Shown here in pieces: positions 6,232 to 11,177 of a stretch of 11,177 nucleotides of DNA. The stretch covers positions 1 through 11,177 of the forward strand of contig CANJWU010000021.1 in NCBI GenBank assembly GCA_947478655.1, read 5' to 3'. Position 1 is the first letter of the stretch; every line of letters starts with the position of its first letter. The position numbers were made by a program, and so were the translations under genes. Source of the stretch: Sphingobacteriales bacterium. GTDB lineage: Bacteria > Bacteroidota > Bacteroidia > Sphingobacteriales > Sphingobacteriaceae. Below the pieces are notes generated by a model that had not been told where the DNA came from, ran no database searches, and saw only the letters and a list, made by a program, of their open reading frames with translations.

Positions 6232-9200
6232 ATGGATTTACTTCAATATTATAAAACCGACGACCGAATAATCAAATTAGCTGGGGCACTTTCAGATTAT
6301 AAAGCTGCCCGAATTCACTTAAAAGGCTTGATTGGTTCGTCGGATGCGATGGTAGCTTTGGCTTTGTATAAAATACAAAAGCAGGGGAATCTATTTGTCT
6401 TACCCGATCGAGAAGAAGCTATTTATTTTCAAAATGACTTAGAAAATATATTTGGCCATCGCGTATTATTATTCCCATCGTCTTATAAAAAACCATTTGA
6501 TATTACGCAATTAGATACTAGCGCAGTATTGCAAAGAGCAGAAGTATTAAACGAATTAAAATACAACACGGCTAATGGAAAATTAATTGTCAGCTATCCA
6601 GAGGCCATTGCCGAAAAAGTTGTCGACCAACAGGTGCTAGCAGCAAACACGCTAGAAATAAATTTAGCAGAAAAAATATCGATTGAAACCATCAACGAAT
6701 TTTTATACGATTTTGATTTTGAAAGAGTTGATTTTGTATACGAAGCAGGGCAATTTGCCATCAGGGGTGGCATTGTAGACATTTTTTCTTATTCCAACGA
6801 ATTACCTTATCGCATTGAATTTTTTGGTGATCACATAGAAAGTATTCGAACATTCGAAACCGAAAATCAATTATCAATTGAGCAAATAAATTCCTTGACA
6901 ATTGTTCCAAATATTCAATCAAAATTAATCAATACCCAAACCGTATCTTTTTTAAATTACATCGATAAACATGCTAACCTATGGATAAAAGATGTACAAT
7001 TTACTTTAGATATTATTAAAGCAGGTTATCCAAAATCAATCGAAATTTTTGAAGGCTTAAGCGCAGAAGATAAAATCTTGCATCCAGCATTTTTAGATCC
7101 TCAATATGTTTTTCAAAACAACCATGATTTTGAAAACGCTTTTGATAAATTTAATTTAATTGAATTTGGCAAGCAATACTATTACCAGCCTAGCTTATCC
7201 TTGATGTTTAACATGAAACCCCAAACATCATTCAATAAAGACTTTAACTTATTAATTCATCATTTAAGAAAAAATGAGAATGAGGGTTTGGTTAATTATA
7301 TTTTCGCAGAACAACAAAAACAGATAGAAAGACTTTACAGTATTTTCGAAGATATTTCGAGTGCTGCGGTCAAAAAAATAAATTTCAACCCCGTTAACAT
7401 TGCGATTAGAGAAGGGTTTTTAGACTACGATACTAAAATTGCTTGTTATACCGATCACCAAATATTTGATCGATTTTATAAATATAAAATCCACAAAAAT
7501 TACAGCAAATCGCAAGCACTCACGCTCAAAGAATTAAGAGCCTTAAAAGCGGGAGACTATGTAGTTCATATAGATCATGGCATTGGTAAATATGCAGGTC
7601 TAGAAAAAATTGATGTAAACGGAAAAACGCAAGAGGCCATCAGATTAATCTATGCAGATGGAGATTTATTATATGTGAATATTAATTCGCTCAATCGTAT
7701 TTCGAAATACAGTGGGAAAGATGGCACTATACCCAAAACACATAAATTAGGTAGCGAAGCTTGGGAAAAATTAAAGAAAAGCACTAAGAAAAAAGTGAAA
7801 GACATTGCGCGTGATTTGATAAAATTATACGCTGTTAGAAAAGCACAAAAAGGAAATGCATTTTCACCCGATACTTATTTGCAAAATGAACTAGAAGCTT
7901 CGTTCATGTATGAAGATACCCCAGACCAAATCAAAGCAACCATCGACTTTAAAAAAGACATGGAATCGCCACACCCAATGGATCGATTAATTTGCGGTGA
8001 TGTAGGTTTTGGAAAAACAGAGATAGCAGTAAGGGCTGCGTTTAAAGCGGTTTCGGATAGCAAGCAAGTGGCAATATTAGTGCCCACTACTATTTTAGCC
8101 ATGCAACATCATAAAACTTTCAAAGAAAGGTTAAAAGATTTTCCATGTAATATTGAATATGTTTCGAGATTTAGAACAGCTAAAGAAATTAAAGAAACAT
8201 TAGCAAGAACAACAGAAGGCAAAGTTGATATTCTCATTGGCACGCATCGGATTGTGAGTAAAGACATTAAATTTAAAGATCTTGGTTTGCTTATTATCGA
8301 TGAAGAACAAAAATTTGGGGTAAGCACTAAAGAAAAGTTGAAACAATTTAGGGCCAATGTTGATACGCTGACTTTAACTGCTACACCTATTCCGAGAACA
8401 CTACATTTTTCTTTGATGGGTGCGCGCGATTTATCTATTATCAATACCCCGCCACCCAATAGACAGCCAGTAAATACAGAGCTTCACGTATTCAACGAGA
8501 AATTAATTCAAGAAGCCATTGAGTATGAAATTGATCGAGGCGGTCAGGTATTTTTTATTCATAATAGGGTTCAAGACATAATGCATATAGCTGGTTTAAT
8601 TCAAAAACTATGTCCATCTGCGCGTATTGGTGTTGGACACGGTCAATTAGAAGGTGATCAACTAGAAGATGTAATGTTAAAATTCATGAGTCATGAATTT
8701 GATGTATTGATTGCAACTACTATTATAGAATCTGGCTTAGATATTTCTAATGCCAATACCATGATTATTAATAATGCGCATTATTTTGGATTAAGTGATT
8801 TGCATCAAATGCGCGGCAGGGTTGGACGTTCCAATAAAAAAGCGTTCTGTTATTTATTAAGCCCTCCACTTTCGGTCATTACTCCAGAAGCAAGAAAAAG
8901 ATTAAGTGCTATTGAAGAATTTTCGGATTTGGGAAGCGGATTCAATGTTGCCATGCGAGATTTAGATATTAGGGGTGCAGGAAATCTGTTAGGTTCTGAA
9001 CAAAGCGGATTTATTGCAGAAATTGGTTTTGAATTATATCATAAAATATTAGATGAAGCCATTCAAGAATTAAAAGATGCGGAATTTAAAGATTTGTTTG
9101 CAGAGGAAGTGGCCAGACCACATGTTAGCTTTTGTCAATTAGATACAGATTTAGCTTTATTAATACCCGATGAATATGTAAATGCCATTGCAGAACGATT

Positions 9201-9582
9201 AAATTTATATACAGAATTAAACAAGATAACAAATGAGGTAGATTTGTTATTGTTTGAAAAAAATATGACGGATCGATTTGGACCAATTCCGGAACAAGTA
9301 GTCGAACTACTGAATGCCATTAGACTTCAGTGGATTGCTGTTTCGCTTTGTTTTGAAAAAATAACCTTAAAGAAAAATGTGCTTAGAGGATACTTTCCTG
9401 CAAATCCAAGTTCAGGTTTTTACGAATCTGCTAAATTTCAGGCAATCATTAGTTATGTTCAACATAATCCCTATGGAATTAAATTAAAAGAAAATAAATC
9501 TGTTTTAATTTTACAATTAGATCAAATTCACTCTTTAAGTGCCGCGATTAATACACTTGAAAAAATCAATCAAAAGAACTAA
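6232..9582 (+). CDS. mfd: Transcription-repair coupling factor Mfd
   Basis: Mfd recognises RNA polymerase stalled at DNA lesions, pushes it off with an ATP-driven dsDNA translocase, and recruits UvrA for nucleotide excision repair. The 1116 residues carry the full domain set. The UvrB-like N-terminal part includes FAIRGGIVDIFSY and YRIEFFGD (about 180-210). The RNA polymerase interaction domain is CarD/TRCF-like, with GDYVVHIDHGIGKYAGL starting at G441. The RecG-like translocase has Walker A GDVGFGKTE (K595), the DEEQ box (690-693), TATPIPRT (716-723) and motif VI GRVGRS (862-867). The C-terminal TRCF domain at about 960-1070 contains DRFGPIPEQV. Length is normal for Bacteroidota Mfd. The frame can also start at a GTG at 6217 (adds MGLDW); the ATG at 6232 gives the MDLLQYY start expected from homologs. 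It leads a plus-strand cluster, with the next gene 2 nt away. Confidence 0.97.
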   Translation: MDLLQYYKTDDRIIKLAGALSDYKAARIHLKGLIGSSDAMVALALYKIQKQGNLFVLPDREEAIYFQNDLENIFGHRVLLFPSSYKKPFDITQLDTSAVLQRAEVLNELKYNTANGKLIVSYPEAIAEKVVDQQVLAANTLEINLAEKISIETINEFLYDFDFERVDFVYEAGQFAIRGGIVDIFSYSNELPYRIEFFGDHIESIRTFETENQLSIEQINSLTIVPNIQSKLINTQTVSFLNYIDKHANLWIKDVQFTLDIIKAGYPKSIEIFEGLSAEDKILHPAFLDPQYVFQNNHDFENAFDKFNLIEFGKQYYYQPSLSLMFNMKPQTSFNKDFNLLIHHLRKNENEGLVNYIFAEQQKQIERLYSIFEDISSAAVKKINFNPVNIAIREGFLDYDTKIACYTDHQIFDRFYKYKIHKNYSKSQALTLKELRALKAGDYVVHIDHGIGKYAGLEKIDVNGKTQEAIRLIYADGDLLYVNINSLNRISKYSGKDGTIPKTHKLGSEAWEKLKKSTKKKVKDIARDLIKLYAVRKAQKGNAFSPDTYLQNELEASFMYEDTPDQIKATIDFKKDMESPHPMDRLICGDVGFGKTEIAVRAAFKAVSDSKQVAILVPTTILAMQHHKTFKERLKDFPCNIEYVSRFRTAKEIKETLARTTEGKVDILIGTHRIVSKDIKFKDLGLLIIDEEQKFGVSTKEKLKQFRANVDTLTLTATPIPRTLHFSLMGARDLSIINTPPPNRQPVNTELHVFNEKLIQEAIEYEIDRGGQVFFIHNRVQDIMHIAGLIQKLCPSARIGVGHGQLEGDQLEDVMLKFMSHEFDVLIATTIIESGLDISNANTMIINNAHYFGLSDLHQMRGRVGRSNKKAFCYLLSPPLSVITPEARKRLSAIEEFSDLGSGFNVAMRDLDIRGAGNLLGSEQSGFIAEIGFELYHKILDEAIQELKDAEFKDLFAEEVARPHVSFCQLDTDLALLIPDEYVNAIAERLNLYTELNKITNEVDLLLFEKNMTDRFGPIPEQVVELLNAIRLQWIAVSLCFEKITLKKNVLRGYFPANPSSGFYESAKFQAIISYVQHNPYGIKLKENKSVLILQLDQIHSLSAAINTLEKINQKN

Positions 9583-9584
9583 AC

Positions 9585-9929
9585 ATGGATGTAAAAATAA
9601 TCAATCAAAAATGGTTAAGCCTTTGTACAAAAATTGCAAACGATTTTGATACAGAAAGCCCAGATATTAAAACTGTATTGTTTTTAATTGGCGTACAAGA
9701 ATTAGGTCAAGGACCTAAAAAGTTTTCTAAAAGACAAAAAGAAGAGTTAATGCACATTGCCAATTGCAGGCTGCTAAGCGAAATGGGCTTTTATGAACTG
9801 GAAGGCTTGGATCAAGATGGATGGCCTCATTGGAAAATAGTTAAAGCAATACCTGCCTATACGCTTATAGAGCAAGAATACCTCTTAAAACAATTGATCA
9901 TTCACTATTTCGAAGAATTAGGAGAATAG
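9585..9929 (+). CDS. Conserved-looking small protein of unknown function coupled to mfd
   Basis: A 114-residue soluble protein with no signal peptide or membrane segment. It starts 2 nt after the mfd stop codon, so translation is probably coupled to mfd. I associate the segment TVLFLIGVQELGQGPKKFS (about 45-63), followed by a KRQKEELMHIANCRLL helix, with uncharacterised Bacteroidota proteins, but I cannot name a domain. Predicted content is mainly helical: an N-terminal helix, the 'FLIGVQELGQG' segment, a basic helix, then a GFYELEGLDQDGWPHWKI element that looks like a beta hairpin, and a C-terminal acidic helix ending YFEELGE. Base composition matches its neighbours. The close spacing to mfd hints at a shared transcript and possibly a shared process, but no DNA-repair motif is visible. 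Confidence 0.85.
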   Translation: MDVKIINQKWLSLCTKIANDFDTESPDIKTVLFLIGVQELGQGPKKFSKRQKEELMHIANCRLLSEMGFYELEGLDQDGWPHWKIVKAIPAYTLIEQEYLLKQLIIHYFEELGE

Positions 9930-9958
9930 TTAAATTAGCAAAAGAAAAAATGATAAAC

Positions 9959-10666
9959 ATGAAAAAAATTAGCAGCCTAGCAATCGCACTTTTACTATTT
10001 GTAACAAGCGTAATTGCAAATCCAAAAAAAGAAAAATGTACTTATATAAAATTTGAAACCACCAAAGGGGATCTCATTTTAAAATTATACAATGAAACGC
10101 CAAAGCATAGAGATAATATGATTGACTTGGTAAAAACAGGTTTCTATGATAGCATCTTATTTCATCGCGTGATTAAAAATTTTATGATACAAGGTGGCGA
10201 TCCAGATTCAAAACAAGCCACTGCGCAACAAAGCCTAGGAAATGGTGAAGCAAAAAATAGAGCCTTAATCCCTGCAGAATTTAATCCTAATTTAATTCAT
10301 AGAAAAGGAGTACTAGCCGCCGCAAGAGATAACAACCCAGAAAAATCGAGTAGTAATTGTCAATTTTATATTGTTCAAGGTAGAACTTTTAAAGATAGCG
10401 ACTTAGATATGATGGAACAAAGAAGTGGTTGGAAATACACAGCAGAACAGCGCAATAGCTATAAAACAGTAGGAGGTACGCCTCACCTAGATAATAATTA
10501 TACCGTTTATGGCGAATTGGTAAATGGATTTGAAACGCTTGATGCAATTGCTAGTGTTAAAACTGCAGCTGCAGATAGACCCGAACAAGATATCAGAATT
10601 TTAAAAGGAACGGTATTGAAAAAATATAAAATTAAAAAAAGTAAATGCTTTTTATTTAATTTATAA
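9959..10666 (+). CDS. Exported cyclophilin-type peptidyl-prolyl cis-trans isomerase
   Basis: A 235-residue cyclophilin that would catalyse cis-trans isomerisation of X-Pro bonds in the periplasm. A Sec signal peptide (MKK, hydrophobic core, VIA|N cleavage after residue 20) precedes the domain. The catalytic core is FHRVIKNFMIQGGD, with R70 and Q78 spaced as R55 and Q63 in human cyclophilin A. NCQFYIVQG supplies the QF pair of the active-site strand. An insertion of about 25-30 residues (DMMEQRSGWKYTAEQRN and following) lies before the VGGTPHLDNNYTVYGE strand, a Bacteroidota style of cyclophilin. The His found at the proline-binding site of CypA seems replaced in 'NNYTVYG'. The ATG at 9959 gives a standard signal peptide; the ATG at 9950 adds MIN. 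It follows the 114-residue gene by 29 nt and stops 2 nt before xth. The basic C-terminal tail KIKKSKCFLFNL looks like an extension. Confidence 0.92.
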   Translation: MKKISSLAIALLLFVTSVIANPKKEKCTYIKFETTKGDLILKLYNETPKHRDNMIDLVKTGFYDSILFHRVIKNFMIQGGDPDSKQATAQQSLGNGEAKNRALIPAEFNPNLIHRKGVLAAARDNNPEKSSSNCQFYIVQGRTFKDSDLDMMEQRSGWKYTAEQRNSYKTVGGTPHLDNNYTVYGELVNGFETLDAIASVKTAAADRPEQDIRILKGTVLKKYKIKKSKCFLFNL

Positions 10667-10668
10667 AA

Positions 10669-11177
10669 ATGAAAATTATCTCCTATAATGTAAATGGTAT
10701 TCGTTCGGCAATGAATAAAAATTGGCTGGCTTGGTTACAAGCAAGCCAAGCAGATGTGATTTGCTTACAAGAAATTAAAGCTACCCCAGAGGTAATTCCT
10801 GCAGAAATAAAAATGTTGGAAGACATGGGTTACCATCACTATTGGTATCCAGCCGTTAAAAAAGGATATAGTGGTGTAGCTATATTTTCCAAAATTAAAG
10901 CAAAAAATGTGAGCTACGGATGTGGGCACGAACTTTATGATCAAGAAGGCAGAATCATTCGTGCAGATTTTGAAGACTTCTCAATTATGAGTGTTTATAT
11001 ACCTTCTGGCTCTAGTGGAGAAGATAGACAACAAGTAAAATACGAATTCCTAGATTTCTTTGAAAAATATATTCATGAATTAAAATGGCAATATCCCGAA
11101 CTCATCATATCGGGTGATTATAATATTTGCCATAAACCAATTGACATTCATAATCCAAAATCAAATGCAAATTCTTC
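10669..11177 (+). CDS. xth: Exodeoxyribonuclease III (AP endonuclease), 5' part, cut by the window edge
   Basis: A Mg2+-dependent endonuclease/exonuclease/phosphatase-fold enzyme that cleaves abasic sites in base-excision repair and has 3'-5' exonuclease and 3'-phosphatase activity. The visible 169 residues start MKIISYNVNGIRSA with N7, then CLQEIKA with the metal ligand E35. Next come GYSGVAIFSK, VYIPSGS with Y110, and ISGDYNICHKPIDIHNP with D150 and N152. These correspond closely to E34, Y109, D151 and N153 of E. coli ExoIII. The last third, with the catalytic His and second Asp, lies beyond the window. The ATG at 10669 is 2 nt after the cyclophilin stop codon, with an A/T-only leader, so it is probably co-transcribed with mfd and the genes between. 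Some genomes call this gene xthA or exoA. Confidence 0.94.
   Translation, partial: MKIISYNVNGIRSAMNKNWLAWLQASQADVICLQEIKATPEVIPAEIKMLEDMGYHHYWYPAVKKGYSGVAIFSKIKAKNVSYGCGHELYDQEGRIIRADFEDFSIMSVYIPSGSSGEDRQQVKYEFLDFFEKYIHELKWQYPELIISGDYNICHKPIDIHNPKSNANS

Noticed and set aside
7875..8459. Two minus-strand open frames inside mfd
   Set aside because: They overlap the Walker A to helicase-motif region of Mfd, where coding constraint on the plus strand is unmistakable; neither has a leader or a recognisable domain.
1..11177. Defence island, mobile element or novel multi-gene system
   Set aside because: Nearly all genes belong to recognisable core families in ordinary arrangements, with uniform composition and no repeats, integrases, toxin-antitoxin pairs or CRISPR-like spacing.

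Overview
The window is AT-rich, densely coded chromosomal sequence that reads as ordinary housekeeping DNA from a member of the Bacteroidota. The assignment rests on four things. Start codons are preceded by A/T-rich leaders with no Shine-Dalgarno sequence. Several upstream regions carry matches to the Bacteroidota promoter pattern (TTTG, about 19 nt, TAnnTTTG). A DUF4920 lipoprotein, an HGxHSPF-type methyltransferase and a Bacteroidota-style secreted cyclophilin are present. The protein sequences also have the general flavour of the phylum; Chitinophagia or Sphingobacteriia look closest, but this level is not certain. No rRNA, tRNA, CRISPR array, insertion sequence, integrase or phage gene was seen, and no stretch longer than about 240 bases lacks a gene.

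Left part (1-2150): a SirB1-type transglutaminase-like gene runs off the left edge on the minus strand and is divergent from a class I SAM methyltransferase on the plus strand. The methyltransferase converges on a minus-strand DUF4920 lipoprotein, and a strong palindromic hairpin between them can terminate both. Middle part (2150-6000): radA (minus) is divergent, across 38 bp, from a secreted, probably outer-membrane beta-barrel protein. That gene converges almost end-to-end on a minus-strand pair formed by a DUF47/PhoU-like regulator and a Pit-type phosphate transporter, with the regulator gene first.

Right part (6000-11177): a roughly 230-bp AT-rich intergenic region leads into a compact plus-strand cluster. 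It holds mfd, a 114-residue protein of unknown function 2 nt downstream, an exported cyclophilin-type peptidyl-prolyl isomerase, and exodeoxyribonuclease III (cut by the right edge) 2 nt after the isomerase. Spacing suggests one transcription unit. Three of the genes (radA, mfd, xth) act in DNA recombination or repair, the DUF47-Pit pair handles phosphate uptake, and the rest are envelope or unassigned functions. I found no convincing undescribed system. The items most worth a second look are the conserved-looking small gene coupled to mfd and the cysteine-bearing DUF4920 lipoprotein.
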